The position numbers were made by a program, and so were the translations under genes. Shown here in pieces: positions 10,034 through 20,717 of a DNA stretch of 64,000 nucleotides. The stretch covers positions 1 through 64,000 of the forward strand of contig JAFEHU010000019.1 of the NCBI GenBank assembly GCA_017848435.1. The letters are read 5' to 3'. Each line of letters begins with the position of its first letter. The first letter of the stretch is position 1. Below the pieces are notes generated by a model, which saw only the letters and a program-made list of their open reading frames with translations, was not told where the DNA came from and made no database searches. This stretch comes from Burkholderiaceae bacterium (GTDB taxonomy: Bacteria; Pseudomonadota; Gammaproteobacteria; Burkholderiales; Burkholderiaceae_C).

Positions 10034-11131
10034 TCAGCCCAGCTGGCGCAGCGGGTGCTGGTCGCTTGGCCAGGGGCTGTTGAAGAAGGCGGCCACATCG
10101 GCAGGCTGCACGTCTTCAATCTGCGCCGGGCGCCATTGCGGCTGGTGGTCTTTGTCAATCGCCAACGCACGGATGCCTTCCACCGTTTCACTGGCGGCGC
10201 TGGGGCGCAGGTGAAAACACTGGTGGACCATGTCGCGCTCCATGCGCAGCGCGTCGGCCAGGCCCATGGCACGGCCCCGGCGGATTTGCGCCAGCACCAC
10301 GTGCAGCATCAGCGGTGAGCGCTTGCGCAGCAAGGCCAGCGTGTCGCGGGCCCAGTCGCTGGCGTCTGCGGCCAGCGCGTCCACGATGGCCTGCACGCTG
10401 TCCAGCGCGAACACCGCGTCAATCGCGGCATGGCTGGCCTTTTTGGGGGCAGGTGCGGCAAAACGGGTGCGCAGCCAATGCTCCACCGCCGCGCTGCTCT
10501 CAAACGGCGTGGCCACCAGCTTGTTCCAGATCACCGGCAGCTCGCCGGCGCTGACATGGCCGTCGGCCAGGCCCCAGGCAATGGCCTCTGCGCTGCCAAT
10601 CGTCAGGCCGGTCAGGGCCAGGTACTCGCCCACGCGGCCAGGACAGCGGCTCAGGAAATAGCTGCCGCCCACGTCGGGGAACAGGCCGATGCCGGTCTCC
10701 GGCATGGCCATTTTGGTCCGCTCCGTCACCACCCGCAGGCTGGCGCCCTGGCTGATGCCCATGCCACCGCCCATGACGATGCCGTCCATCAGCGCGATGT
10801 AGGGCTTGGGGTAGGTGGCAATCAGGTGGTTGAGGCGGTATTCCTCGGTGAAGAAGTCACCCAGCGCGCTGTCACCGGCCAATGCCGCGGTGTGGAAGAA
10901 ACGGATGTCGCCACCGGCGCAGAAGTTGCCAAAAGCGTCTTCTTTGCCAGTACCACGGACCACCACCGCCAGAACGGCTGGTTCGTCCCGCCATGCCTGC
11001 AGGGTGGCAGCGAGGGTGCGCACCATGCCCAGGGACAGGGCATTGAGCGCACGGGGCCGGTTTAGGGTGATGAGACCGAGTTGTCCATGCACCTCGGCAA
11101 TCACGTCGTTGGGGTGGTTGCCGGTGTTCAT
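10034..11131 (-). CDS. Enoyl-CoA hydratase/isomerase family, probable 3-hydroxyisobutyryl-CoA hydrolase
   Basis: The 365-residue crotonase-fold protein is longer than simple enoyl-CoA hydratases and fits the ECH_2 subgroup. Visible motifs are GNFCAGGDIRFF and MDGIVMGGGMGIS, which form the oxyanion hole, and PETGIGLFPDVGGSYFLSR. This pattern is typical of 3-hydroxyisobutyryl-CoA hydrolases of valine degradation. Some members are instead long hydratases acting on other acyl-CoAs. There are no other valine-degradation genes nearby, so the exact substrate is inferred from family only. Confidence 0.85.
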   Translation of the reverse strand: MNTGNHPNDVIAEVHGQLGLITLNRPRALNALSLGMVRTLAATLQAWRDEPAVLAVVVRGTGKEDAFGNFCAGGDIRFFHTAALAGDSALGDFFTEEYRLNHLIATYPKPYIALMDGIVMGGGMGISQGASLRVVTERTKMAMPETGIGLFPDVGGSYFLSRCPGRVGEYLALTGLTIGSAEAIAWGLADGHVSAGELPVIWNKLVATPFESSAAVEHWLRTRFAAPAPKKASHAAIDAVFALDSVQAIVDALAADASDWARDTLALLRKRSPLMLHVVLAQIRRGRAMGLADALRMERDMVHQCFHLRPSAASETVEGIRALAIDKDHQPQWRPAQIEDVQPADVAAFFNSPWPSDQHPLRQLG

Positions 11132-11176
11132 GGTCAGACTCTCTCGTGCATCACTTGGGGAAAACCGGGCCGCCGA

Positions 11177-13000
11177 TCAGCGGCCTGCGCGCTTGCGTTC
11201 GCTCTCAGACAGGTGGCGCTTGCGCAGGCGGATCGACTTGGGCGTGATTTCCACCAGCTCGTCGTCCTCGATGAACTCCACAGCGTACTCCAGCGTCGCG
11301 TCAATCGGCGGCGTGATCTTGACCGCGTCTTCCTTGCCGGACACGCGGAAGTTGGTCAGCTGCTTGGTGCGGGTGGCATTGACCACCAGGTCGTTGTCGC
11401 GGCTGTGGATGCCAACGATCATGCCTTCGTACACCGGGTCATTGGCACGCACGAACATGCGGCCGCGGTCGTCGAGCTTGCCCAGGGCGTAGGTGAAGAT
11501 TTCGCCAGCGTCCATGGAGATCAGCACGCCGTTCTTGCGGCCACCGATCTCGCCCTTGTGCGGCTCGTAGCTGTCGAAGATGTTGGAGATCAGGCCCGAG
11601 CCGCGTGTCAGGTTCAGGAATTCGTTGGTGAAACCGATCAGGCCCCGTGCCGGGATGCGGTATTCCAGGCGCACACGGCCACGGCCGTCGGGCTCCATGT
11701 TGACGAGTTCGCCCTTGCGCTCGCCCAGCGCCTGCATCACGCCGCCCTGGTGCTGGTCTTCGATGTCGGCGGTGACCATCTCGATGGGCTCGTGCTTTTC
11801 ACCGTTGATGTCGCGGTACACCACACGCGGCTTGCTCACCGCGAGTTCGTAGCCTTCGCGGCGCATGTTTTCCAGCAGGATGGTGAGGTGCAGTTCGCCC
11901 CGGCCCATGACTTCAAAAATGCCTTCTTCGTCGGTTTCCTTGACGCGCAACGCCACGTTGTGTTGCAGCTCTTTTTGCAGGCGGTCCCAGATCTGGCGGC
12001 TGGTGACGTACTTGCCTTCACGGCCGGCCAGCGGGCTGGTGTTGACGCAGAAGTTCATGGTCAGCGTGGGCTCGTCCACCTTGAGCATGGGCAGCGGTGC
12101 CGGGTTCAGCGGGTCGGTGACGGTGACGCCAATGCCGATGTCCGGAATGCCGTTGATCAGCACGATTTCGCCCGGGCCGGCCTCCAGCGCCTGCACGCGT
12201 TCCAGACCCTGGAAGGTCAGCACCTGGTTGACGCGGCCCTTGATGGCCTTGCCGTCCGGGCCTTCCATGACCACCACGTCCATCATCGGTTTGATGGTGC
12301 CGGCGCTGATGCGGCCGACGCCGATGCGGCCGACAAAGGTGGAGAAGTCCAGCGCGGAAATCTGCAGCTGCAGCGGCGCGGCCGGGTCACCGGTCTGGGC
12401 CGGCACGTGCTTGAGCACGGTGTTGAACAGGGCCGACATGTCGGGGCCCCACTGCTCACCGGGCGCGCCCTCTTCCATCGACGACCAGCCGTTGATGCCG
12501 GAGGCGTACACCACCGGGAAGTCGAGCTGTTCGTCGGTCGCGCCGAGCTTGTCGAACAAATCAAACGCGGCATTGACCACGTAGTCCGGGCGGGCACCGG
12601 GCTTGTCCACCTTGTTCACCACCAGGATCGGCTTGAGGCCCAGGGCCAGCGCCTTCTTGGTGACGAAGCGGGTCTGTGGCATCGGGCCTTCTTGCGCGTC
12701 GATCAGCAGCACCACACCGTCCACCATGGACAGGGCGCGTTCCACTTCGCCGCCGAAGTCGGCGTGGCCAGGGGTGTCGACGATGTTGATGTGCGTGCCT
12801 TCCCAGGTCACGGCGCAGTTCTTGGCCAGGATGGTGATGCCACGCTCTTTTTCAATCGCGTTGTTGTCCATCACGGTGTCGACCACTTTTTCGTGTTCGG
12901 CAAAGGTGCCGGACTGGCGCAGCAGCTGGTCAACCATGGTGGTTTTGCCATGGTCAACGTGGGCGATGATGGCGATGTTGCGGATCTGTTTCTGGCTCAT
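11177..13000 (-). CDS. typA: Ribosome-associated GTPase TypA/BipA
   Basis: TypA/BipA is an EF-G-like GTPase that helps ribosome assembly and stress or cold adaptation. The 607-residue protein has its P-loop at AHVDHGKTT (residues 13-21), the [14 protein letters not shown] switch and NKVDK. It also has the domain III/V blocks [12 protein letters not shown] and PARGLIGF, and a basic C-terminus ([17 protein letters not shown]). The ATG at 13000 is preferred; an upstream start at 13024 would add eight residues and overlap the truB stop. It follows truB by 20 bases and probably belongs to the same transcript. Confidence 0.96.
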   Translation of the reverse strand: MSQKQIRNIAIIAHVDHGKTTMVDQLLRQSGTFAEHEKVVDTVMDNNAIEKERGITILAKNCAVTWEGTHINIVDTPGHADFGGEVERALSMVDGVVLLIDAQEGPMPQTRFVTKKALALGLKPILVVNKVDKPGARPDYVVNAAFDLFDKLGATDEQLDFPVVYASGINGWSSMEEGAPGEQWGPDMSALFNTVLKHVPAQTGDPAAPLQLQISALDFSTFVGRIGVGRISAGTIKPMMDVVVMEGPDGKAIKGRVNQVLTFQGLERVQALEAGPGEIVLINGIPDIGIGVTVTDPLNPAPLPMLKVDEPTLTMNFCVNTSPLAGREGKYVTSRQIWDRLQKELQHNVALRVKETDEEGIFEVMGRGELHLTILLENMRREGYELAVSKPRVVYRDINGEKHEPIEMVTADIEDQHQGGVMQALGERKGELVNMEPDGRGRVRLEYRIPARGLIGFTNEFLNLTRGSGLISNIFDSYEPHKGEIGGRKNGVLISMDAGEIFTYALGKLDDRGRMFVRANDPVYEGMIVGIHSRDNDLVVNATRTKQLTNFRVSGKEDAVKITPPIDATLEYAVEFIEDDELVEITPKSIRLRKRHLSESERKRAGR

Positions 13001-13020
13001 GGTGGTTTCCTGGTGGCTGT

Positions 13021-14031
13021 TCACACGGTGGCGTGTGGCCGGTTTTCTAAAATCTGCTGAATGTCAATCGGGCTGAGAAGGCGGTCGGGAATCAGCTCCC
13101 GGGCGCGGATGTGGGCGGCCCCCAGCAGGGCCGCCGGTTGCGTGCCAAACACGGCCACGGCGGGCTGGTCGTCCAGGTCCACCCGGCGGCGCAGGCCGCT
13201 CAAAAAGCGCCCTGCATTGTCGGCGTCCAGCGTGACGCGGGCATGACCCGCCAGCAGCGACTCCACCGGCAGCAGGCAGGCGAGCCGCCCGTCTTCGGGC
13301 ATGGCTTCCAGCGCCGCCAGCGTGACACAGGGCGCCAGCGTGAAGTCGCCAGTGGCGGTGCGGCGCAGCGCACGCAGGTGGGCACCGCAACCGAGGGCTG
13401 CGCCAATGTCTTCGGCCAGCGTGCGGATGTAGGTGCCTTTGCTGCAGGTCACTGTAATTTTGATAGCACTACCGCAAGGATTGACTATGGCTTGAGCGCT
13501 ATTTGACTCAAAATTGGCCTCTGAAGCACCGTCAAAGGCCACCGACAGCGCCAAAATCTCGACCGAGCGCGCGGCACGCTCGACCGTCTGCCCGGCGCGC
13601 GCGTACTCGTACAGCGCCTTGCCGTCTTTTTTCAGCGCGCTGTACATCGGTGGCACCTGCTCTTGGGGGCCCAAAAACTGGGCGGCCACGGCGGCGAGTT
13701 GCTCGGCCGTCACAGCCACAGGCCGGGTGCTGAGCACATCGCCCTCGGCATCGCCGGTGGTGGTGGTCACGCCGAGCTGGGCAATCGCCACATACGACTT
13801 GGGGGCGTCCAGTTGCAACTGGCTGAACTTGGTGGCGGCACCAAAACACAACGGCAACACGCCGGTGGCCAGCGGGTCCAGCGTGCCGGTGTGGCCGGCT
13901 TTTTCCGCGCGCAGCAGCCATTTGGCTTTCTGCAGCGCATCGTTGCTGGAGAGTCCGAGTGGTTTGTCGAGCAACAGCACCCCATGCACGGGGCGCCTCA
14001 CGACCCGTGTCCGTGGTGCGCTGGTGGTCAT
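13021..14031 (-). CDS. truB: tRNA pseudouridine(55) synthase TruB
   Basis: TruB makes pseudouridine 55 in the T-loop of tRNAs. The 336-residue protein has [17 protein letters not shown] at the N-terminus and the catalytic aspartate Asp52 in [14 protein letters not shown]. It also has the [12 protein letters not shown] motif after the catalytic core. Between the two halves is a low-similarity stretch, [18 protein letters not shown], encoded by a 13451-13517 repeat copy that keeps the frame. The start codon overlaps the rbfA stop by 4 bases. The gene order rbfA-truB is widely conserved. Confidence 0.96.
   Translation of the reverse strand: MTTSAPRTRVVRRPVHGVLLLDKPLGLSSNDALQKAKWLLRAEKAGHTGTLDPLATGVLPLCFGAATKFSQLQLDAPKSYVAIAQLGVTTTTGDAEGDVLSTRPVAVTAEQLAAVAAQFLGPQEQVPPMYSALKKDGKALYEYARAGQTVERAARSVEILALSVAFDGASEANFESNSAQAIVNPCGSAIKITVTCSKGTYIRTLAEDIGAALGCGAHLRALRRTATGDFTLAPCVTLAALEAMPEDGRLACLLPVESLLAGHARVTLDADNAGRFLSGLRRRVDLDDQPAVAVFGTQPAALLGAAHIRARELIPDRLLSPIDIQQILENRPHATV
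13451..13517 (+). repeat. Interspersed repeat, family 2, copy inside truB
   Basis: This stretch aligns without gaps to 32108-32173 (34 of 50 bases identical by eye from TAGCA to the A-run). Shared blocks are TAGCAC, ACT-x2-GGCTTGA and ATTTGAC-x2-AAAA at the same spacing. It lies antisense within truB, is AT-richer than its surroundings and encodes about 22 extra in-frame residues. A third relative lies in hscA at 55063-55130. Confidence 0.65.
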
Positions 14032-14402
14032 TCGCTGTCCTTGGCCCGGGAGGAAACAGCCTTGGCGATCAGCGCGTTCATGTCGGCCGCACGCTCGGTG
14101 GTGCGGTCAAACAGGAAGTGCAGTGTCGGCACGGTGTGGATGTGCAGGCGCTTGAACAACCCGTTGCGCAGGAAGCCAGCGGCCTGGTTGAGGGCCACTT
14201 CGCACTCTTTCGGGTCGCCCACCAGCACGCTGAAAAACACCTTGGCGTGGGCGTAGTCCGGCGTGACCTCCACCGACTGCACGGTGACCATGCCGACGCG
14301 GGGGTCCTTCAGCTCGCGGGCGATCAGCTCGGTCAGATCGCGCTGGATCTGATCGGCCACCTTGAAGCTGCGGTTGGGGGTTGACGACTTGCGGGCGGGC
14401 AT
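14028..14402 (-). CDS. rbfA: Ribosome-binding factor A
   Basis: RbfA is a KH-like factor that binds the small ribosomal subunit during late 16S rRNA maturation and cold adaptation. The 124-residue protein starts with a basic tail and the helix [40 protein letters not shown] follows, the family's most conserved block. It ends within the truB start codon (4-base overlap) and begins 15 bases after infB, so it sits inside the infB-rbfA-truB operon. Confidence 0.96.
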   Translation of the reverse strand: MPARKSSTPNRSFKVADQIQRDLTELIARELKDPRVGMVTVQSVEVTPDYAHAKVFFSVLVGDPKECEVALNQAAGFLRNGLFKRLHIHTVPTLHFLFDRTTERAADMNALIAKAVSSRAKDSE

Positions 14403-14417
14403 AGGTTTACCGGCGCA

Positions 14418-17291
14418 TCACAGCGTGCGGGCGATTTCCTTGATCTCGAAGAACTCCAACTGGTCATTGACCTGGATGTCGTTGTAGTTCTTCAGCTTGA
14501 TACCGCACTCGAAGCCTTCCTTGACCTCGCGCACATCGTCCTTGACGCGCTTGAGCGACTCCAGCTCGCCGGTGTAGACCACCACGTTGTCGCGCAGCAA
14601 ACGGAACTTGGCCGAGCGGTTGACCAGGCCAGAGGTGACCATGCAACCGGCCACGGTGCCGATCTTGGAGGCCACGAACACGGTGCGGATTTCCGCGGTG
14701 CCGATGACTTCTTCCTTCTTGTCCGGCGTCAGCATGCCCGACATGGCAACCTTCAGGTCGTCCACCGCGTCGTAAATGATGCTGTAGTAGCGGATGTCGA
14801 CGCCATTGCCTTCGGCCAGCTTGCGCGCGCCGGCATCGGCCCGCACGTTGAAACCGATGATGACGGCCTTGGAGGCAATCGCCAGGTTGATGTCTGACTC
14901 GCTGATGCCACCCACGGCGGCATAGACCATCTGGACCTTGACCTCGTCGGTCGACAGCTTGAGCAGCGACTGCGACAGCGCTTCCTGCGAACCCTGCACG
15001 TCGGACTTGACGATGATGGGCAGCGTCTTGACCTCGCCCGCCGTCATGTCGGAGAACATGTTCTCCAGCTTGGCGGCCTGCTGTTTGGCCAGCTTGGTGT
15101 TGCGGAACTTGCCGGCGCGGTAGGTGGCGATTTCGCGCGCACGGCGCTCGTCGGTCAGCACCATGAACTCGTCACCGGCCTGCGGCACTTCCGTCAGACC
15201 CTGGATTTCCACCGGGATCGACGGACCAGCGGTCTTGATGGTGCGGCCGTTTTCGTCCAGCATGGCGCGCACGCGGCCATAGGTCTGGCCCGCCAGCACC
15301 ACGTCACCGGTCTTCAGCGTACCGGACTGCACCAGCACCGTGGCCACCGGGCCGCGGCCCTTGTCGAGCTGGGCTTCAATCACCAGGCCCTTGGCCATGG
15401 CGTCCACCGGCGCTTTCAGTTCCAGCACTTCGGCCTGCAGCAGCACCTGCTCCAGCAGATCGTCAATGCCCTGGCCGGTCTTGGCAGACACCGAGACAAA
15501 CGGCGACTCGCCGCCGTACTCTTCCGGCACGACTTCTTCAACCACCAGCTCCTGCTTCACGCGCTCGGGGTTGGCATCGGGCTTGTCGATCTTGTTGACC
15601 GCGACCACGATCGGCACACCGGCCGCTTTCGCGTGCTTGATGGCTTCCTTGGTCTGCGGCATCACGCCGTCGTCGGCCGCGACCACCAGGATCACGATGT
15701 CGGTGGCCTTGGCGCCACGGGCACGCATGGCGGTGAACGCCTCGTGGCCTGGGGTGTCGAGGAAGGACACCATGCCGCGTGGCGTTTCCACGTGGTAGGC
15801 ACCAATGTGCTGGGTGATGCCGCCGGCTTCACCGGAGGCGACCTTGGCACGGCGGATGTAGTCCAGCAGCGAGGTCTTGCCGTGGTCGACGTGGCCCATG
15901 ACGGTGACCACCGGGGCACGCGGCAGCGCTTCGCCTTCGGTGGCGCCCACGTCCTGGTCGGTGAAGGCTTCGGGGTCGTCCAGCGCGGCCACGATGGCCT
16001 TGTGGCCCATTTCCTCCACCACGATCATCGCGGTGTCCTGGTCCAGCGGCTGGTTGATGGTGACCATCTGGCCCAGCTTCATCAGGTGCTTGATCACCTC
16101 GGACGACTTGACCGCCATCTTGTGCGCCAGTTCGGCCACGGTGATGGTTTCCGGCACGTGCACTTCGATCACACGTGCCTCCACCGGTGCGGCCACAGCC
16201 ACGTCACTGCGGTCGTTGCGGTCATTGCCACGGCGGCCACGCGGCCCGCCACGCCAGTTGCCACGGCCCACGCCGCCGCTGCTGTCGCCACGGGTCTTGA
16301 TTTCCTTCTTCTTGGCCGGGTCGCCCGCCCAGCTGGACGACAGCTTGGCGGATTTGACTTCCTTGTTGGCATCGCCGGGGGCTGCCGCAGCGCCAGGCGC
16401 GGGCTTGGCCGTGACCGAACCCGCCGGCTTGTGCAGCGTGCCTTTCATGCCGGGCTTGTTCGGGTCCACCTTGACGGCGGGCTTCGGCTCTTCCGGCTTC
16501 TTGGCGGTCAACACCTTTTTGGGCGTGGACATCATGGTGCGGATGGCGGCGGCCTCGGCCTCGGCGCGGCGGCGGCGGTCCTGCAGGTCCGCCGTGCGGG
16601 CGGCTTCGTCGTCGGAGCGGGCCTTGGATTCGGCTTCGGCCTTCAGGCGCGCTTCTTCCTTGGCGGCGGCTTCGGCGGCGGCGCGCTGTGCCTTGGCTTC
16701 CATCACCGAGGCGTCGTTCATCGTGGCCTTGTCGGCCAGCGCTTCTTTTTTGGCGCGTTCGGCGGCCTCGTAAGCGGCAGCGCGTTCGGCGGCTTCGCGT
16801 TCACGGGCTTCGTTGGTCTCACGCAGGCGGCGCTTTTCGGTCAGGTCTTCTTCCTGGCGGCGCAGCAGCTCGGCATGGCGGCGTGCCTCTTCTTCACGGC
16901 GCGCGAGTTCGGCGTCGTCGATGCCCGCCGGGGACGGGGCCGCAGGCGCAGGGGCCTCAACGGCAGGTGCGGGGGCAACTTCCAACTCGTCGTCGCGTTT
17001 GATGAAGGTGCGCTTCTTGCGCACCTCGACCTGGATCGTGCGAGCGCGGCCGGTGGCGTCGGCCTGCTTGATCTCGCTGGTGGATTTCTTCACCAGCGTG
17101 ATCTTCTTGCGGTCGGCCACGACAGTGCCGTGGCTGGCCTGCAGGAAACCGAGCAGGCGCTGCTTGTCAGTGTCGTTCAGCGCATCGCTGACGCTGGACT
17201 TGACGACCCCGGCAGCCTTGAGCTGGTCAAGCAGGGTTTCGGGTGATTTTTTGAGTTCGGCAGCGAACTCGGCAACGGTGGTACTGGACAT
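14418..17291 (-). CDS. infB: Translation initiation factor IF-2
   Basis: IF-2 is the GTPase that places initiator tRNA on the 30S subunit and promotes subunit joining. The 957-residue protein begins with IF2_N-type motifs ([19 protein letters not shown]). A long charged Ala/Glu/Arg-rich segment of about residues 130-260 and a Gly/Arg-rich stretch with [14 protein letters not shown] around 340-355 follow. A second IF2_N domain precedes the G domain, whose P-loop GHVDHGKT starts at Gly466. DTPGHEAF and NKID complete the nucleotide site. The variable N-terminal region has the usual length for betaproteobacteria. It follows nusA by 24 bases. Confidence 0.97.
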   Translation of the reverse strand: MSSTTVAEFAAELKKSPETLLDQLKAAGVVKSSVSDALNDTDKQRLLGFLQASHGTVVADRKKITLVKKSTSEIKQADATGRARTIQVEVRKKRTFIKRDDELEVAPAPAVEAPAPAAPSPAGIDDAELARREEEARRHAELLRRQEEDLTEKRRLRETNEAREREAAERAAAYEAAERAKKEALADKATMNDASVMEAKAQRAAAEAAAKEEARLKAEAESKARSDDEAARTADLQDRRRRAEAEAAAIRTMMSTPKKVLTAKKPEEPKPAVKVDPNKPGMKGTLHKPAGSVTAKPAPGAAAAPGDANKEVKSAKLSSSWAGDPAKKKEIKTRGDSSGGVGRGNWRGGPRGRRGNDRNDRSDVAVAAPVEARVIEVHVPETITVAELAHKMAVKSSEVIKHLMKLGQMVTINQPLDQDTAMIVVEEMGHKAIVAALDDPEAFTDQDVGATEGEALPRAPVVTVMGHVDHGKTSLLDYIRRAKVASGEAGGITQHIGAYHVETPRGMVSFLDTPGHEAFTAMRARGAKATDIVILVVAADDGVMPQTKEAIKHAKAAGVPIVVAVNKIDKPDANPERVKQELVVEEVVPEEYGGESPFVSVSAKTGQGIDDLLEQVLLQAEVLELKAPVDAMAKGLVIEAQLDKGRGPVATVLVQSGTLKTGDVVLAGQTYGRVRAMLDENGRTIKTAGPSIPVEIQGLTEVPQAGDEFMVLTDERRAREIATYRAGKFRNTKLAKQQAAKLENMFSDMTAGEVKTLPIIVKSDVQGSQEALSQSLLKLSTDEVKVQMVYAAVGGISESDINLAIASKAVIIGFNVRADAGARKLAEGNGVDIRYYSIIYDAVDDLKVAMSGMLTPDKKEEVIGTAEIRTVFVASKIGTVAGCMVTSGLVNRSAKFRLLRDNVVVYTGELESLKRVKDDVREVKEGFECGIKLKNYNDIQVNDQLEFFEIKEIARTL

Positions 17292-17315
17292 ATCTGGCGT
17301 TCCTGGTGATGGCCT

Positions 17316-18818
17316 TCATGACCCAGACTCTTCGTCGGCGTCACTGGTAAACCAGTGCGCGCGAGCGGTCATGATCAGGGCGGTGGCCTCTTCCGCAGTC
17401 TGGCCGGTGATGTCGGTGAGTTCGTCCGTGGCCAGGTCGGCCAGGTCGTCGCGGGTGTGCACGCCCGCCTCGGTGAGTTGGGCGATCAGTTCGGGCGTTA
17501 TGCCCTCGATGTCGCGCAGCGCCTGGGAGACGGTTTCAACACCCTCTTCCTTGGCGATTTCCAGCGTCAGCAGCACGTCCTTGGCGCGGGCACGGAGTTC
17601 GTTCACCGTGTCTTCGTCAAAGCTCTCGATTTCCAGCATTTCCTGGATCGGCACGTAGGCCACTTCTTCCAGGCTGGTGAAGCCTTCGGCGATCAGGATG
17701 TCGGCCACTTCCTCGTCCACGTCGAGCTTCTCGGTGAACAGGGCGCGGATGGAGCCGGTTTCGTCGGCGTTCTTCTGCGCCGACTCGGTGGCGTCCATGA
17801 TGTTGATCTTCCAGCCGGTCAGCTCGGACGCCAGGCGCACGTTCTGGCCGCCGCGGCCAATCGCAATCGCCAGGTTTTCTTCGTCGACCACAACGTCCAT
17901 GGCGTGGCGCTCTTCGTCCACCACGATGGACGACACGTTGGCCGGGGCCAGCGCGCCAATCACGAACTGCGCCGGGTCTTCGCTCCACAGCACGATGTCG
18001 ACGCGTTCGCCAGCCAGCTCGTTGGTGACGGAATTGACGCGGGTGCCGCGCACACCGACGCAGGTGCCGATCGGGTCGACGCGTTTGTCGTGGCTCAGCA
18101 CCGCGATCTTGGCGCGCGAGCCAGGGTCGCGGGCGCAGGACTTGATCTCCAGCAGGCCCTGCTCGATCTCGGGCACCTCGTGCTTGAACAGCTCCATCAT
18201 GTACTCGGGCGCACTGCGCGACAGCACAATCGGCGCACCGCGCAAGGTCAGGTCCACCGACATGATCATGGCCCGCACCCGGTCGCCGGTGCGCAGGTTT
18301 TCCTTCGGGATCATCTCGCTGCGCTTGAGGCGGCCTTCAACGCGGCCGCTCTCGACGATGAGGTCGCCCTTGTCGAGGCGCTTGACAGTGCCGACAAAAA
18401 TATTGTCGCCGCGCGACATGAAGTCGTTCAGCAGCATTTCGCGCTCGGCATCGCGGATTTTTTGCAGAATGACCTGCTTGGCGGCCATTGCGCCAATGCG
18501 GCCAATCGGCACCGACTCGACGCCTTCTTCGATGTACTCGCCCTCTTCCACATCGGCGATGCGCTCTCTGGCGTCCATCAGCAGTTCTTCGGCGTCCGGG
18601 TTTTGCAGGCCGGCCTCGTCGGGCACCACCAACCAGCGGCGGAAGGTCTCGTAGCTGCCGCTGTCGCGGTCCACCGCGACGCGGATGTCCACGTCACCGG
18701 CATAGAGCTTTTTCGTGGCCTGCGCCAGCGCCGACTCCACCGCTGCGAACACCACGTCGCGTTCGACGCTTTTTTCGCGCGAGATGGCATCCACCAACAT
18801 CAACATTTCGCGATTCAT
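17316..18818 (-). CDS. nusA: Transcription termination/antitermination factor NusA
   Basis: NusA binds RNA polymerase and modulates pausing, termination and antitermination. The 500-residue protein starts with [21 protein letters not shown]. An S1 domain ([17 protein letters not shown]) follows, then two KH domains ([21 protein letters not shown] and [18 protein letters not shown]). Two acidic helix-hairpin-helix repeats make up the C-terminus, as in E. coli. An AGGAG sequence nine bases before the ATG at 18818 supports the start. It lies between rimP and infB, the standard order. Confidence 0.97.
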   Translation of the reverse strand: MNREMLMLVDAISREKSVERDVVFAAVESALAQATKKLYAGDVDIRVAVDRDSGSYETFRRWLVVPDEAGLQNPDAEELLMDARERIADVEEGEYIEEGVESVPIGRIGAMAAKQVILQKIRDAEREMLLNDFMSRGDNIFVGTVKRLDKGDLIVESGRVEGRLKRSEMIPKENLRTGDRVRAMIMSVDLTLRGAPIVLSRSAPEYMMELFKHEVPEIEQGLLEIKSCARDPGSRAKIAVLSHDKRVDPIGTCVGVRGTRVNSVTNELAGERVDIVLWSEDPAQFVIGALAPANVSSIVVDEERHAMDVVVDEENLAIAIGRGGQNVRLASELTGWKINIMDATESAQKNADETGSIRALFTEKLDVDEEVADILIAEGFTSLEEVAYVPIQEMLEIESFDEDTVNELRARAKDVLLTLEIAKEEGVETVSQALRDIEGITPELIAQLTEAGVHTRDDLADLATDELTDITGQTAEEATALIMTARAHWFTSDADEESGS

Positions 18819-18895
18819 GCCACTGCACTCCTGTCTAAATCTGCGGACCGTCCGGCGTTGCCACCGGCACCGACCCGAACTGCGTTTTGGGTTTG

Positions 18896-18914
18896 GCCCG
18901 GTGCATCACCGGGC
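18896..18914. other. Perfect hairpin in the rimP-nusA spacer
   Basis: GCCCGGTG and CACCGGGC form an eight-pair stem with a three-base loop. It sits in the 115-base gap between rimP and nusA, which is unusually wide for this operon. There is no T-run on the minus strand after it, so it looks more like an RNA processing or stability element than a terminator. Confidence 0.45.
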
Positions 18915-18933
18915 ACGTTGTTGCACTGCACCG

Positions 18934-19557
18934 TCATTCGGCCACGTCCTTGGGCTTGCGGCCCTTGAAATCCACAATCGGCGCCAAGCGTGCGTCGCGT
19001 ATCTCTTCCAGCGTGAAGCCCAACGCGCTCATGGGCACCGGGCCACGCTTGCGGCTGATTTTCTGGCCGGGCTTGACCACAGGCGCATCGCTCCAGACCA
19101 CCTGCCAGCCGGTTTCGGTCTTCTCGAGCGTGCCGCGAAATTTCTTGCGGTTGGCGTTCACGTAGCCTGCCGGCACCGTGGCGCCCGGCTCCACCACACC
19201 GGCCAGGCCTGCTGCCGCGTTGGACGCCGCCACCGCCGCACTGCCAATCGGCGCTTTCAGCGTGATGTCCACCACCTCGCCCACAAAACGCTCAAAGTCC
19301 TGCGCGTGCCGCAATGGCCGGTCAATCCCGGGCGACGACACTTCCAGGCGCTGGTACACCACCCCGTCGACTTCCAGCGCAAACTGCAGCTGGCGCGTGA
19401 CCTTCTCGCAGTCTTCCACCGTCACAAACTGCTCGACGCCGGCGACCCAGGGCAGGTCGATCGTGATGCGCAGCAAGCCCCCGGCGGAACGTTCCACCTC
19501 AATCAGGTCATAGCCGAAGCCGGCCACGGTTTGCTCGACGATTTGCTGCAGCGCCAC
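18934..19557 (-). CDS. rimP: Ribosome maturation factor RimP
   Basis: RimP is needed for maturation of the 30S ribosomal subunit. The 207-residue product opens with IVEQTVAGFGYDLIEVE and has the conserved EVSSPGIDRPLRHAQDFERFVGE block in the middle, followed by an SH3-like domain. A stretch after position 110 (AASNAAAGLAGVVEPGAT) is an insertion in the C-terminal domain compared with E. coli (about 150 residues). The start is GTG at 19557. It is the first gene of the rimP-nusA-infB-rbfA-truB-typA series. Confidence 0.95.
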   Translation of the reverse strand: MALQQIVEQTVAGFGYDLIEVERSAGGLLRITIDLPWVAGVEQFVTVEDCEKVTRQLQFALEVDGVVYQRLEVSSPGIDRPLRHAQDFERFVGEVVDITLKAPIGSAAVAASNAAAGLAGVVEPGATVPAGYVNANRKKFRGTLEKTETGWQVVWSDAPVVKPGQKISRKRGPVPMSALGFTLEEIRDARLAPIVDFKGRKPKDVAE

Positions 19558-19614
19558 TGTCTGGTTGAACCCCGGAATCGCGTGAAATGCACGCGGTGTG
19601 AAAAACGATCGGCC

Positions 19615-19646
19615 AAAAAAAACGGGCGGTAAATACCCGCCCGTTT
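19615..19646 (-). terminator. Intrinsic terminator after the cpA/alpha-E genes
   Basis: A perfect ten-pair stem (19620-19629 with 19637-19646) and seven-base loop are followed on the minus strand by a run of Ts (the A-run at 19615-19620). It lies downstream of the alpha-E gene and upstream of rimP, so it separates the two transcription units. Confidence 0.85.
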
Positions 19647-19726
19647 GGTCGTGAAGTGCGCATTGTACCCGGGGAAGACCCTGATATCAAGCCCATTGTT
19701 GCTGGCGTTGGCCGCCAGCCTGCCTT

Positions 19727-20686
19727 TTACTGCGCTGCGGGCAGCAAAAATTCACGGCTGACGTGCATGCCCAACTCGTTGACGCGGTCCAGGAACTGCG
19801 TCAGGAAAGCGTGCAGGCCGGTGGCGAGGATTTCGTCGATGCGACCGTACTGCAGTTCGGCACGCAGTTTGCCGGCCCGGCGCAGGGTTTCGCTGGCCGG
19901 CTCGCCCGCCACCATGGCGAGGTTGCCCACCACCTCGTTCAGGCTGGCGTGCAGAGAACGTGGCATGTCGGGCCGCAAAATCAGCAACTCGGCCACCCGC
20001 TCGGGCTTGATCACGTCGCGGTAGACCTTGCGGTAGATCTCGAAGCCGGAGACGCTGCGCAGAATCGCGCTCCAGTGGTAGAAGTCGTACTCTTGGTCTT
20101 TCTCGCTGGCGGCGCCATAAAAGTCGCTCTGCAGGGCGTGGAACTTCACGTCCACCAGCCGGGCGGTGTTGTCGGCCCGCTCCAGGAAAGTGCCGAGGCG
20201 CATGAAGTACAGCGCCTCGTCCATCAGCATGGTGCCCACGGTGACGCCGCGCGACAGGTGCGAGCGGAACTTCACCCACTCGAAAAACTGCGCCGGATCG
20301 CTCTCGAATTCGCCGGAACGCAGCATGCGGTTCAGTTCCAGCCAGGTCTGGTTCTGGGTTTCCCAGACCTCGGTGGTGAGCGTGCCACGCACCGCACGGG
20401 CGTTCTCGCGGGCGGCGCGCAGGCAGGAAATGATGCTGGACGGGTTGCTTTCGTCGCGCACCATGAACTCCATCACCTCGGACGACCTGAAGCTCTCGTG
20501 TTTGGCCTTGTAGGCCGGCAGCAGTTCGCTGATGCTCAGCAGGCCTTTCCAGCCCAGTTCGGCCACCGCGGTGGACTGGGGCAGCAGCGCGGTCTGATAG
20601 TTCACATCGAGCATGCGCGCGGTGTTTTCGGCCCGCTCGGTGTAGCGAGACATCCAGAACAAATGGTCGGCGGTTCGTGAAAGCAT
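19727..20686 (-). CDS. Alpha-E domain protein (DUF403)
   Basis: The 319-residue protein is predominantly alpha-helical and matches the alpha-E family. It begins MLSRTADHLFWMSRYTERAENTARML, followed by regularly spaced acidic helices and the late motif YGRIDEIL. Alpha-E proteins occur next to circularly permuted ATP-grasp and transglutaminase-like proteins. They are thought to belong to a peptide-forming or peptide-modifying system, but no reaction is established for them as far as I know. The frame stays open 22 codons upstream; the ATG at 20686 gives the family start. It follows the ATP-grasp gene by 31 bases and ends 80 bases before an intrinsic terminator. Confidence 0.88.
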   Translation of the reverse strand: MLSRTADHLFWMSRYTERAENTARMLDVNYQTALLPQSTAVAELGWKGLLSISELLPAYKAKHESFRSSEVMEFMVRDESNPSSIISCLRAARENARAVRGTLTTEVWETQNQTWLELNRMLRSGEFESDPAQFFEWVKFRSHLSRGVTVGTMLMDEALYFMRLGTFLERADNTARLVDVKFHALQSDFYGAASEKDQEYDFYHWSAILRSVSGFEIYRKVYRDVIKPERVAELLILRPDMPRSLHASLNEVVGNLAMVAGEPASETLRRAGKLRAELQYGRIDEILATGLHAFLTQFLDRVNELGMHVSREFLLPAAQ

Positions 20687-20717
20687 CGTGATTCCTTTTT
20701 TGTTCTTGGTGACCGCG

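Noticed and set aside
11081-13060. Plus-strand open frame of 659 codons across typA
   Set aside because: It is His/Val/Gly-rich shadow coding opposite a highly conserved GTPase.
16200-16280. Gly/Arg-rich repeats in infB as a possible repeat array
   Set aside because: These are the ordinary low-complexity linker of IF-2, not direct DNA repeats with spacers.
15633-17246. Plus-strand open frame of 537 codons across infB
   Set aside because: It has very high Gly/Phe/Leu content and arises opposite the Ala/Lys/Glu-rich linker of IF-2.
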